Positions 22,336-30,582 of a stretch of 38,634 nucleotides of DNA are shown piece after piece (position 1 is the first letter of the stretch; each line of letters begins with the position of its first letter). The notes beneath the pieces are model-generated. The model worked only from the letters and a program-made list of their open reading frames with translations, searched no databases and was not told the DNA's origin. Location: contig NZ_GG657754.1 in assembly GCF_000158915.1 (NCBI RefSeq), forward strand, positions 4,398,080 to 4,436,713, given 5' to 3'. The translations under genes and the position numbers were made by a program. The DNA comes from Streptomyces himastatinicus ATCC 53653 (GTDB taxonomy: Bacteria > Actinomycetota > Actinomycetes > Streptomycetales > Streptomycetaceae).

Positions 22336-24915
22336 CAGCTCCGGAAGGTGGCCGTCCGAGGCGAGGGCCGCCTTCTGCCGCTCCTCCGATACGTCCCCGT
22401 ACGTCGTCGTCCGGGGGCGGGCGGGGCGGCCAGCCAGGTCGGCGATGCCGATGAGGTCCTGGATGGAGCGGTACGAACCGTACGAGGAGCCCGCCATGCG
22501 GGAGATGGTCTCCTCCATGAGGGTGCCGCCCAGGTCGTTCGCGCCGGAGCGCAGCATCTCGGCCGCGCCCTCGGTGCCGAGCTTGACCCAGCTGGTCTGG
22601 ATGTTGGGGATGTGGGGGTGGAGGAGGATGCGCGCCATGGCCGTCACCGCGCGGTTGTCGCGGGTGGTGGGGCCGGGGCGGGCGATACCGGCGAGGTAGA
22701 CGGGGGCGTTGGTGTGGATGAAGGGGAGGGTGACGAACTCGGTGAAGCCGCCCGTCTCCTGCTGGATCTCCGCCAGCAGCCTCAGATGGCCCAGCCAGTG
22801 GCGCGGCTGGTCGACATGTCCGTACATCATGGTCGAGGACGAGCGGATGCCCAGCTCGTGCGCGGTCTTGATGACCTCCACCCAGGTCGCCGTCGGCAGC
22901 TTGCCCTTGGTGAGGATCCAGCGCACCTCGTCGTCCAGGATCTCGGCCGCGGTGCCGGGGATGGTGTCGAGGCCCGCCTCGCGCGCCGCGGTCAGCCACT
23001 CACGGATGGACATCCCGGTGCGGCTGGCGCCGTTGACGACCTCCATCGGGGAGAACGCGTGGACGTGCATCCCGGGGACGCGCTCCTTCACCGTCCTGGC
23101 GACGTCGAAGTACGCCGTACCGGGCAGGTCCGGATGGATGCCGCCCTGCATGCACACCTCCACCGCACCCACGTCCCACGCCTGCTGGGCGCGGTCGGCG
23201 ACCTGGTTCATGGAGAGGGTGTACGCGTCGGCGTCGGTGCGGCGCTGTGCGAAGGCGCAGAAGCGGCAGCCGGTGTAGCAGACGTTGGTGAAGTTGATGT
23301 TGCGGGTGACGATGTACGTGACGTCGTCGCCGACCGCCGACCGCCGCAGGTCGTCGGCGATGCGGGTGAGGGCGTCCAGCGCGGGCCCGTCGGCGTGCAG
23401 GAGGGCCAGCGCCTCGGGGTCGGTGAGCCGGGTGGGGTCGTCGGCGGCCTGCGACAGGGCGGCCTTCACGTCCGCGTCGATACGGGACGGGACCATGCCG
23501 GGCGCTGCGGCCTCGCGCAGCGCCTCCCAGTCGCCGTACACCTCGTCGAAGTCGTCGCGCCGGTCGCCGGTGCGGCCCTCGGTGTCGATGGTGCGGTGCA
23601 GATCGGTGCGGCCGGAACCGGCGGTGGTGAACTCCTCGTCGGGCTCCTGCCAGGGCAGCCCGGCGGGCAGCGCGTCCGGGCGGGCGAGGCCCGTCTCCGG
23701 GTCGGCCAGCGCGCGCACGTGCGGCAGTAGCCGCGGGTCCAGCCACGGCTCTCCGCGCGTCACGAACTCGGGGTAGACCGCGAGCCGTTCGCGCAGTTCG
23801 AACCCGGCGGCGGCGGACCGCTCGGCCAGCTCGTCCACCTGGGGCCAGGGGCGCTCGGGGTTGACGTGGTCCGGGGTGAGCGGGGAGACGCCGCCCCAGT
23901 CGTCGACACCGGCGCCGATGAGCCGCTCGTACTCCGCGTCGACCAGGTTCGGCGGCGCCTGGATGCAGCCGGTCGGGCCCAGGATGTGCCGGGCGACCGC
24001 GACGGTGGCGACGAGGTCGTCCAGCTCGGCGTCCGGCATCCCGCGCATCGCCGTGTCCGGCTTGGCGCGGAAGTTCTGCACGATGACTTCCTGGATGCCG
24101 TGGTACGAGCGGGACACGCGGCGCAGCGCGAACAGCGACTCGGCGCGCTCCTCGTACGTCTCCCCGATGCCGATCAGCAGCCCGCTGGTGAACGGGACGG
24201 AGCTGCGGCCCGCGTCCTCCAGGACGCGCAGCCGGACGGCCGGTTCCTTGTCCGGCGAGCCGTAGTGCGGGCCGCCGGGCTCGCTCCACAGCCGCTCGGA
24301 CGTGGTCTCCAGCATCATGCCCATGGAGGGCGCGACGGGCTTGAGCCGCTGGAAGTCCGTCCAGGTCATGACGCCGGGGTTGAGGTGCGGCAGCAGCCCG
24401 GTCTCCTCCAGGATGCGGATCGCCATGGCCCGTACGTACGCGATCGTGTCGCCGTACCCCTCGGCCTCCAGCCACTCCCGCGCCTCGGGCCAGCGGTCCT
24501 CGGGACGGTCGCCGAGCGTGATCAGCGCTTCCTTGCAGCCCATTTCGGCGCCGCGGCGGGCGATGTCCAGCACCTCGTCCGGCGACATGAACATCCCGTG
24601 GCCCTCGCGGCGCAGCTTGCCGGGAACGGTCGCGAACGTGCAGTAATGACACTTGTCGCGACACAGACGGGTCAGCGGGATGAAGACGCTGCGCGAGTAG
24701 GTGATGACCCCGGGGCGGCCCGCGGCCTCCAGACCGGCGTCCCGCACGCGCGCGGCCGAGGCGGCGAGGTCGCTCAGGTCGTCCCCGCGCGCCTGGAGCA
24801 GCACCGCCGCCTCGGCGGTGTCCAGCGCCACGCCCTCGCGGGCGCGCTTGAGCGCACGGCGCATCGCGTTGGCGGTGGGGGACTTCGGTTCGTTTCCCTG
24901 CGCGCTCGTGGTCAT
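22315..24915 (-). CDS. fbiC: bifunctional FO synthase (7,8-didemethyl-8-hydroxy-5-deazariboflavin synthase), FbiC
   Basis: An 866-residue fusion of CofG and CofH that makes FO, the deazaflavin core of coenzyme F420, from tyrosine and a ribityl-uracil. Two radical-SAM Cys motifs are present: C85-x3-C89-x2-C92 (CofG half) and C546-x3-C550-x2-C553 (CofH half). The length and whole-protein sequence match actinobacterial FbiC as I remember it. The ATG at 24915 abuts GGAGG with no spacer, and a TATGCT -10 lies only six bases upstream, so the mRNA may be leaderless. An LLM-family oxidoreductase gene, a likely F420 user, lies upstream on the same strand. Confidence 0.97.
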   Translation of the reverse strand: MTTSAQGNEPKSPTANAMRRALKRAREGVALDTAEAAVLLQARGDDLSDLAASAARVRDAGLEAAGRPGVITYSRSVFIPLTRLCRDKCHYCTFATVPGKLRREGHGMFMSPDEVLDIARRGAEMGCKEALITLGDRPEDRWPEAREWLEAEGYGDTIAYVRAMAIRILEETGLLPHLNPGVMTWTDFQRLKPVAPSMGMMLETTSERLWSEPGGPHYGSPDKEPAVRLRVLEDAGRSSVPFTSGLLIGIGETYEERAESLFALRRVSRSYHGIQEVIVQNFRAKPDTAMRGMPDAELDDLVATVAVARHILGPTGCIQAPPNLVDAEYERLIGAGVDDWGGVSPLTPDHVNPERPWPQVDELAERSAAAGFELRERLAVYPEFVTRGEPWLDPRLLPHVRALADPETGLARPDALPAGLPWQEPDEEFTTAGSGRTDLHRTIDTEGRTGDRRDDFDEVYGDWEALREAAAPGMVPSRIDADVKAALSQAADDPTRLTDPEALALLHADGPALDALTRIADDLRRSAVGDDVTYIVTRNINFTNVCYTGCRFCAFAQRRTDADAYTLSMNQVADRAQQAWDVGAVEVCMQGGIHPDLPGTAYFDVARTVKERVPGMHVHAFSPMEVVNGASRTGMSIREWLTAAREAGLDTIPGTAAEILDDEVRWILTKGKLPTATWVEVIKTAHELGIRSSSTMMYGHVDQPRHWLGHLRLLAEIQQETGGFTEFVTLPFIHTNAPVYLAGIARPGPTTRDNRAVTAMARILLHPHIPNIQTSWVKLGTEGAAEMLRSGANDLGGTLMEETISRMAGSSYGSYRSIQDLIGIADLAGRPARPRTTTYGDVSEERQKAALASDGHLPELLPVLGD

Positions 24916-24945
24916 CCTCCGAGCATACGAGTGGTGTCCGACACC
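24916..24945 (-). promoter_or_regulatory. possible leaderless promoter and operator of fbiC
   Basis: On the minus strand TATGCT (24927-24922) fits TAnnnT and lies six bases before the ATG, so transcription could begin at the start codon. A small palindrome GGTGTC-C-GACACC (24933-24945) fills the -35/-10 spacer and could bind a regulator. The -35 itself is poor. Confidence 0.4.
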
Positions 24946-25036
24946 GCCAGACCGGCCGGGCCTGCGGTTTTGTGGGTCTGATCACGACAATTCGGCGCCG
25001 GTGCCGGGAATATTCATGCCGCCTACAGCCACCGCT

Positions 25037-25891
25037 CTACAGGTACTGGGCGGACTCATCGAGCGTGTGCAGGATCTCCGTCTCGTCCCCGGACGGAAGC
25101 TGCACGACGACCTCCTCGATGCCCAGGTCGGCGTAGTGGGCGAGCTTGCCGGGCGAGGGGCGCACCGCGTACGGCACCACCTCCAGCGCCGCCGGGTCCC
25201 GCCCCGCCTCGGCCCAGACGCGGCGCAGCGCCGGGAGGGACTCGCTGAGTCCCCCGCCGCCGATCGGCAGCCAGCCGTCGGCGTACGCGGCGATGTGCGC
25301 GAACAGCCGCGGCCCGGCCGCCCCGCCGATCAGGGTGCGCGGCCCGGTGAGCGGATCGCCGGACGGGCGCTCCCGGTTCACCGGTTTGGGGTACGCGAGG
25401 CTCGCCCGTACCGAGGCGTACGGGCCCTGATGGGCCGTGGGCTCCTCCGCCCACAGGGCGCGCATCAGCGCCATCCGGTCGCGGACCAGTTCGCGGCGGT
25501 CCGCCCAGACGGTGCCGTGGTCGGCGGCCTCCTCGACGTTCCAGCCGTAGCCGATGCCGAAGGTGAAGCGCCCGCCGGACAGGAAGTCGAGGGTGGCCAC
25601 GCTCTTCGCGAGGACGACCGGGTCGTGCTGGGCCACCAGGCAGATGCCGGTGCCGAGCCCCAGCCGCTCGGTGACGGCGGCGGCCTGCCCGAGGGCCACG
25701 AACGGGTCGAGGGTGCGTCCGTACGGGCGCGGCAGCGGCTCGCCCATGGGGGCGGGGGTGTCGCGGCTGACCGGGATGTGGGTGTGCTCGGGCAGATACA
25801 GCCCGGCGAACCCGCGCTGCTCCAGCTCGCGCCCGAGCCAGGCGGGGCGGACGGTCTCGTCGGTCAGGAAGACGGTGGTCGCGATGCGCAT
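25037..25891 (-). CDS. LLM-class flavin/F420-dependent oxidoreductase
   Basis: A 284-residue TIM-barrel oxidoreductase of the luciferase-like monooxygenase family. It matches the actinobacterial F420-dependent group: a DPFVALGQAAAVTERLGLGTG segment (split here as DPFVALGQAA and TERLGLGTGI), then HDPVVLAKSVATLD and GGRFTFGIGYGWN. The ATG at 25891 has GGAGGAG about 12 bases upstream. It lies 121 bases before fbiC on the same strand; whether they share a transcript is unclear because fbiC seems to have its own -10. Use of F420 rather than FMN is inferred from the subfamily and neighbour. The substrate is unknown. Confidence 0.88.
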   Translation of the reverse strand: MRIATTVFLTDETVRPAWLGRELEQRGFAGLYLPEHTHIPVSRDTPAPMGEPLPRPYGRTLDPFVALGQAAAVTERLGLGTGICLVAQHDPVVLAKSVATLDFLSGGRFTFGIGYGWNVEEAADHGTVWADRRELVRDRMALMRALWAEEPTAHQGPYASVRASLAYPKPVNRERPSGDPLTGPRTLIGGAAGPRLFAHIAAYADGWLPIGGGGLSESLPALRRVWAEAGRDPAALEVVPYAVRPSPGKLAHYADLGIEEVVVQLPSGDETEILHTLDESAQYL

Positions 25892-26034
25892 GAAGGGGCC
25901 GCTCCTCCAGGTTGGCCGGTGTGGCTCGCGTATGTTCCCGCAGCGCCATGGAGTTATCCACAGGGCTTTCCGCGGATGTCATCCGCGCGTACAACGGTGT
26001 GACACGACGGCAGGTCGGACTTGTGGGGGCAGGC

Positions 26035-27549
26035 ATGCAGCGACGGGACGTACTCAGACTCTCCGCGCTCGCGGGGGCAGCGGGGGCGCTCACGCTCGAC
26101 CCGGTGTCCTTCGCGCAGGCCGACGAGGCGGGCCCCGGGGAGGATGTGGCCCGCACGATTTCCGGCCATCTCCCCACCGGCTCCCCGGACTTCGTCTATC
26201 TGCCGGTGGAGGTGCCGTCCGGGGTCCGCGAGATCGCCGTCTCCTACTCGTACGACAAGCCCACCGTGCCCTCCGGCACGCAGGGGAACGCGTGCGATAT
26301 CGGCATCTTCGACGAGCGCGGTACGGAGCTGGGCGGGCGCGGCTTCCGCGGCTGGTCGGGCGGTGCCCGTACGGAGTTCGCGATCAGCGCCGCGGAGGCC
26401 ACCCCCGGATACCTCGCCGGGCCCGTCCGGGCGGGCACCTGGCATGTCGTCCTCGGCCCCTACACGGTCGCCCCGCAGGGCCTGGACTACAAGGTCACCG
26501 TGACGCTGCGGTTCGGCGCCCCCGGCACCACCCCGAAGCCCGTTTACCCGCCGCAGCGGGCCAAGGGGCGCGGCCGGGCCTGGTACCGGGGCGACTCCCA
26601 TCTCCACACCGTGCACTCCGACGGCAAGCGCACCCCGGCCGAGCTGGCCGCCGCCGCCCGCGCCGCCGGGCTCGACTTCATCACCACCACCGAGCACAAC
26701 ACCACCTCCTCCCACGGCGCGTTCGAGGGCCTGTGGGGCGACGACCTGCTGATCATCACCGGCGAGGAGATCACCACCCGGAACGGCCATGTGGTCGCCC
26801 TCGGCATCGCCCCGGGCACCTTCATCGACTGGCGCTACCGCGCCCGCGACAACCGCTTCGGCCAGTTCGCCCGCAAGATCCGCCAGGCGGGCGGCCTGGT
26901 GATCCCGGCCCATCCGCACGGCACCTGCGTCGGCTGCAACTGGAAGTTCGGCTTCAACGAGGCCGACGCGGTCGAGGTGTGGAACGCCGACTTCGGCCCG
27001 GACGACGAGGCGACCGTCCTGGAGTGGGACAACACCCTGGTCGCCGCCGCCCGCGGGGACGGCCGCTGGCTCCCCGCCGTCGGCAACAGCGACTCCCACC
27101 GCGAGCCCCAGCCCGTCGGCCTCCCCCAGACCGTCGTCCTCGCCGACGACCTCTCGCGCGCCGCCCTCCAGGACGGCATCCGCGCCGGTCGCTGCTGGAT
27201 CGCCGAGTCCTCCGAGGTCGACCTCGCCTTCGAGGCGGTGGACGGCCGCGGCAAGCACGCCGGAATCGCCGACCGCCTGGCCGTCGCCCCCGATGCCCCG
27301 GTGACGGTCCGCCTGAAGGTCACCGGCGCGGGCGCGGGCCGCCAGGTCCGCTTCATCACCGACCAGGGCCCGCTGTACACCACCACCCTGCCCGCCTCCG
27401 GCTCCGGCACCGTGGAGTGGACGACCACGCCCTCGTACGCGGCCTACGTCCGCGCCGAGGTCCGCCATCCGGCGCCGGACGGGGGCGTGCCGGGCATACC
27501 GGGCCCGATGGTCGCCCTGACCAACCCGATCTGGCTCGGTAAGCGCTGA
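26035..27549 (+). CDS. Tat-exported PHP-domain metallohydrolase (CehA/McbA-like)
   Basis: A 504-residue protein. The N-terminus QRRDVLRLSALAGAAGAL is a Tat signal with the twin arginine at residues 3-4 and a hydrophobic Ala-rich stretch. A beta-rich domain follows, then a PHP phosphoesterase domain starting at HLHTVHSDG (H189, H191, H194, D196), with TTEHN, AHPHG and GNSDSHR further on as likely metal ligands. Such enzymes are metal-dependent phosphoesterases or hydrolases, here acting outside the membrane. The ATG at 26035 has GGGGGCAGG upstream; starting at 25912 would bury the signal. It is divergent from the LLM gene. The substrate is unknown. Confidence 0.87.
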   Translation: MQRRDVLRLSALAGAAGALTLDPVSFAQADEAGPGEDVARTISGHLPTGSPDFVYLPVEVPSGVREIAVSYSYDKPTVPSGTQGNACDIGIFDERGTELGGRGFRGWSGGARTEFAISAAEATPGYLAGPVRAGTWHVVLGPYTVAPQGLDYKVTVTLRFGAPGTTPKPVYPPQRAKGRGRAWYRGDSHLHTVHSDGKRTPAELAAAARAAGLDFITTTEHNTTSSHGAFEGLWGDDLLIITGEEITTRNGHVVALGIAPGTFIDWRYRARDNRFGQFARKIRQAGGLVIPAHPHGTCVGCNWKFGFNEADAVEVWNADFGPDDEATVLEWDNTLVAAARGDGRWLPAVGNSDSHREPQPVGLPQTVVLADDLSRAALQDGIRAGRCWIAESSEVDLAFEAVDGRGKHAGIADRLAVAPDAPVTVRLKVTGAGAGRQVRFITDQGPLYTTTLPASGSGTVEWTTTPSYAAYVRAEVRHPAPDGGVPGIPGPMVALTNPIWLGKR

Positions 27550-27562
27550 CGGACCGGCCGTC

Positions 27563-28249
27563 TCAAGCGGTGGGTGCTTCGGCGAACTGGTTGGTGTCGA
27601 AGAGCTGGTTGATATGCCCGCCGAGTTCGGACCAGTGCTGTCCGGAGAGTTCGGCGGCGGCGCGGGCATCGCCGCTGGCGCAGACGTCGATCAGCTGGTC
27701 GTGGTGCTCGATGGTGTTGCGGCCGCCGAGCAGCGTGGAGAACTTGCGATAGAGGATGCGGTGGATCTGGGGGTGGACCTGTTCGACGATCCGGCTGAGC
27801 ACGGGGTTGTCCGCGGCCGTGATGGGGACGGCGTGGAAGCGGTCGTCGGCGGCCAGGGCGGCCGTGGTGTCGTCACCGGCGACGGCGCGCTCGAAGTCCC
27901 GGTTGGCTTCGCGCATGCTCCGCAGGTCCTGCTCGGTCATGACCGGCACGGCGGTCTCGATGGCGAGCTGGTCGAGGGAGCGCAGGACGGCGAGGGTCTT
28001 CTCGGCGTCGCGGCGGTTGAGGGTGGTGATGCGGGTGTAGACCCCGGGCTTGGCCTCGACCAGTCCGATGTCGGCGAGCCTGGCGAGGGCCTCGCGCACC
28101 GGGGTGCGGCTGAGCCCGAGGCGCTCGGCCAGTTCGCTGTCCTTGACCTTCTCCCCCGGTACCAGTTCGCCGCGGACGATGGAGTCGCGCAGGCGGTCGA
28201 AGACCTCGTCACTGAGGAGGCGGCGGGAGACAGGGCTGTCGAGCGACAT
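27563..28249 (-). CDS. GntR-family (FadR/FCD subfamily) transcriptional regulator
   Basis: A 228-residue dimeric repressor or activator. Residues about 10-78 form the GntR winged helix (EVFDRLRDSIVRGEL, then LSRTPVREALARLADIGLV), and residues about 88-220 form the all-helical FCD domain with candidate metal-ligand residues D136-x3-H140 (DDRFHA) and later histidines. FCD proteins commonly sense carboxylates or sugar acids. It follows the symporter/racemase pair on the same strand after a 57-base gap and is the likely regulator of that pair. There is no Shine-Dalgarno before the ATG at 28249, and a TATCGT -10 lies seven bases upstream, so it may be leaderless. Confidence 0.9.
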   Translation of the reverse strand: MSLDSPVSRRLLSDEVFDRLRDSIVRGELVPGEKVKDSELAERLGLSRTPVREALARLADIGLVEAKPGVYTRITTLNRRDAEKTLAVLRSLDQLAIETAVPVMTEQDLRSMREANRDFERAVAGDDTTAALAADDRFHAVPITAADNPVLSRIVEQVHPQIHRILYRKFSTLLGGRNTIEHHDQLIDVCASGDARAAAELSGQHWSELGGHINQLFDTNQFAEAPTA

Positions 28250-28265
28250 ATTGCGTACGATACAT
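28248..28265 (-). promoter_or_regulatory. possible leaderless promoter of the GntR gene, with an octamer shared with the symporter promoter
   Basis: On the minus strand TATCGT (28262-28257) fits a -10 and ends seven bases before the ATG. The octamer ATATTGCG at 28248-28255 occurs again at 30433-30440 in the symporter promoter region, so both may carry a half-site for the GntR protein. Confidence 0.35.
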
Positions 28266-28306
28266 CGCCGCGTTCGCGGTGCACCGGCCTTCCCCGCCCT
28301 GGTCCG

Positions 28307-29032
28307 TCATGCCCCGCATACCGACCGGGCGCGGTGGACGAGGGCCCCGGCCAGGATGGCGGCCGGATCGATGAGGGGGACGTCAACGGCGTCGGCGGGA
28401 AGCCCGAGGGGGATCTCGGTGCATCCCGCGATGATCGCCTCCGCGCCCCGGTCGGTCAGCCGCCGCGCGGCGCGGGCCAGGGACGCGGTCACCGCGGCGC
28501 CGCCGGTGCCCGCCTTCACGGCGCGGATGGCGGCCATGACCTCACGGTGCTGGTCGTCCTCGTCGGGGAGCACGAGGCGAATGCCGTAGCGGTCGAGCCA
28601 CTCCTGGTACAGGCCCGCCCGAACGGTGCCGGTGGTGGCCAGCAGCCCCGCGGTACGGACGGCCGGTCGCACGGTGGTCAGGTGACGGGCCACTTCGCCG
28701 ATCATGTGAATGATCGGCAGGCCGACGTGGTCGGCGATGCGGGGAACGAAGGCGTGGGCGGTGTTGCAGGGGATGGCGATGACGGTGGCGCCCGCCTCGC
28801 GCAGGACGCGGCTGCCGTTGAGGAGCCAGGGGGTGGGATCGGGGCCGTTGCCGAGGAGCGCCTCGGTGCGGTCGGGGATGGTGGGGTCGGACCAGATGAC
28901 CGTCGTGAGGTGGTCCTGGTCGCTGCGGCCCGGGGTCATCGACACCAGCTTGGCGTAGAAGTCGGCGGTGGCCGCCGGTCCCATGCCGCCGAGGATGCCG
29001 ATGACCTCCGTCGTGCCGCTCGGGCTGGTCAC
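28307..29032 (-). CDS. aspartate/glutamate racemase family protein
   Basis: A 241-residue cofactor-independent racemase-fold protein. The family signature is complete: GILGGMGPAAT near the N-terminus, catalytic Cys89 in IPCNTAH and catalytic Cys204 in AGCTEIPLG. Such enzymes interconvert L- and D-aspartate, glutamate or related acids in the cytosol. The GTG at 29032 overlaps the stop of the upstream symporter gene (GTGA), so the two are translationally coupled and stoichiometric. Together they suggest uptake and racemisation, or catabolism, of an acidic amino acid, with the downstream GntR gene as regulator. The exact substrate is inferred from context. Confidence 0.9.
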   Translation of the reverse strand: MTSPSGTTEVIGILGGMGPAATADFYAKLVSMTPGRSDQDHLTTVIWSDPTIPDRTEALLGNGPDPTPWLLNGSRVLREAGATVIAIPCNTAHAFVPRIADHVGLPIIHMIGEVARHLTTVRPAVRTAGLLATTGTVRAGLYQEWLDRYGIRLVLPDEDDQHREVMAAIRAVKAGTGGAAVTASLARAARRLTDRGAEAIIAGCTEIPLGLPADAVDVPLIDPAAILAGALVHRARSVCGA

Positions 29033-30420
29033 CGTGCGTCGTCCTTCTGGAGGGCCTGGGCGAACCGCGGTTCCGGGCCGGGGTCGTCGGTCTCACGGGG
29101 GTCGTCGTCGTGCGCGGTGGCGTCGGCGGTGGCCTCGTGCGGGCGGCCGTCCTTGGCCTCCCGGCGCTTCTCGGAGCTGTCCACGACGGCGGCGGCCAGC
29201 GCGTTGCCGATGACGTTCACACCGGTGCGGGCCATGTCGACGATGAAGTCCACGCCGAGGAGCAGGGCGATGCCCTCGGGGGGCAGCCCGATGCTGTTGC
29301 CCGCGGCGATGAGGACGACGACGGACGCGGACGCCACACCCGCCATGCCCTTGGAGAGGAGCACCAGCACGCCGACCATGACGAGCAGCGCGGGGAGGGA
29401 GGTGTCGGCTCCGTAGGCGTTGGCGATGAAGACCAGGCCCGCGGCCTGGTACAGGACGGAGCCGTCGGTGTTGAACGAGTAGCCGAGGGGCACGACGAAC
29501 GAGGTCGTCGACCGGCTGAGCCCGAATGCCTCCAACTTGCCCATGAGGGGAGCCAGTACGGCTTCGGAACTGCGGGTGACGAAGGCGATCCCCGCCAGGT
29601 TGGCGATCGACTTCAGCAGCTGGACATAGCGGACGCGATAGATCGCGGCGATGAGGGGGAAGAGCACGCCGATCACGATGACCAGGCCCGCGTAGACGAC
29701 GGCGATGAAGCCCACGAGGCTGCGCAGGTTGCCGAAGCCGTAGTGGGCGACGTCGTAGGAGAGGAAACCGAGCACGCCCAGCGGGGCGACGCGGATGACG
29801 TACCCGACGACCTTGAACATCACCGTGGCGACGGAGTCCAGCACCGAGGCGAAGGGGGCCGCCTTCTCGCCGATGGCCGCCATGGCCACGCCCACCAGCA
29901 GGGCGAAGACGATCGCGCCGAGCAGATTGCCCTCGCTGAAGGCGGCGAAGATGTTCTTCGGAACCGCGTGCAGGATCAGCTCGTGGAAGTTGATCCCCTG
30001 GTCCAGGCTCTCCAGGTCCTTGGGATCGGCGGCGCCGACGGGGGCGCCCTTGCCGATGCCGGTGGACTTCGCGAGGCCCACGGCGATCAGCAGGATGACG
30101 GTGGTGACCAGCTCGAAGTAGAGGATGGCCTTCCCCGCGATCCGGCCGACCTTCTTGACCGACTCCATGCGGGCGATACCCAGCACGATGAGCGGGAAGA
30201 CCAGGGGCAGGACGACGACCTGCACCAGGTTGAGAAAGAGATCGCCGAGGATCTTCATCTGCTCGCCGACGGCCGGTGCGAGGGCTCCGATGAGGGCGCC
30301 GAGCCCGACGGCGATGATCGACTGCACGCCGATCGGCATCCGCAGACATCGCCGCAGAAGCCCCGGCCGGGGTTCGGAGGCCGCGTCTGTGCTGGTGGTT
30401 CGCGTAGGCGGTGCGTTCAT
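29029..30420 (-). CDS. dicarboxylate/amino acid:cation symporter (DAACS; GltP/DctA-like)
   Basis: A 463-residue membrane transporter with eight transmembrane helices and two re-entrant hairpins of the glutamate-transporter fold. Signature regions are TRSSEAVLAPLM (hairpin 1 tip, normally SSS-rich), GYSFNTDGSVLYQ (the NMDG region reads NTDG) and DFIVDMARTGVNVIGN (TM8 with the acidic and Arg/Thr/Asn substrate-binding residues). The N-terminal ~30 and C-terminal ~50 residues are hydrophilic. The ATG at 30420 has GGAG five bases away. It is the first gene of a pair with the racemase; glutamate, aspartate or a C4-dicarboxylate is the probable substrate. Substitutions in the SSS and NMDG motifs may alter specificity. 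Confidence 0.9.
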   Translation of the reverse strand: MNAPPTRTTSTDAASEPRPGLLRRCLRMPIGVQSIIAVGLGALIGALAPAVGEQMKILGDLFLNLVQVVVLPLVFPLIVLGIARMESVKKVGRIAGKAILYFELVTTVILLIAVGLAKSTGIGKGAPVGAADPKDLESLDQGINFHELILHAVPKNIFAAFSEGNLLGAIVFALLVGVAMAAIGEKAAPFASVLDSVATVMFKVVGYVIRVAPLGVLGFLSYDVAHYGFGNLRSLVGFIAVVYAGLVIVIGVLFPLIAAIYRVRYVQLLKSIANLAGIAFVTRSSEAVLAPLMGKLEAFGLSRSTTSFVVPLGYSFNTDGSVLYQAAGLVFIANAYGADTSLPALLVMVGVLVLLSKGMAGVASASVVVLIAAGNSIGLPPEGIALLLGVDFIVDMARTGVNVIGNALAAAVVDSSEKRREAKDGRPHEATADATAHDDDPRETDDPGPEPRFAQALQKDDAR

Positions 30421-30427
30421 CCGCGCT

Positions 30428-30453
30428 CCAATATATTGCGCTCTGCGTATTGG
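30428..30453. promoter_or_regulatory. inverted repeat and palindrome in the symporter promoter region
   Basis: CCAATA (30428-30433) and TATTGG (30448-30453) form a perfect 6-bp repeat with 14 bases between, and CAATATATTG (30429-30438) is itself a palindrome. It starts eight bases upstream of the symporter start codon, so it probably overlaps the promoter or leader. It is a candidate site for the GntR regulator. Confidence 0.45.
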
Positions 30454-30511
30454 GCGGTAAGACTGCGCCCCAGGGCGACGGCCTGTCAAGGGGTGCAACC
30501 GGGCAACTTTC

Positions 30512-30554
30512 CCCGGGCTCCCGATTGACGGCGGCCGTCAATCGGGAGCCCGGG
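30512..30554. repeat. perfect 43-bp palindrome upstream of the DUF5937 regulator gene
   Basis: Arms 30512-30532 and 30534-30554 are perfect 21-bp complements around a single central base. It lies between divergent genes, not after a gene, so an ordinary terminator role is unlikely. The core TTGACGGC-G-GCCGTCAA includes a TTGACG -35-like hexamer on each strand. It ends 28 bases before the listed regulator start. An autoregulatory operator or a cruciform-forming element is plausible. Confidence 0.7.
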
Positions 30555-30582
30555 TGTCGGTCACGGCATGCACCATGGGCCC

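Noticed and set aside
29110..30528. Plus-strand open frame of 472 codons opposite the DAACS symporter
   Set aside because: An antisense shadow rich in Asp/His/Gln with no recognisable domain.
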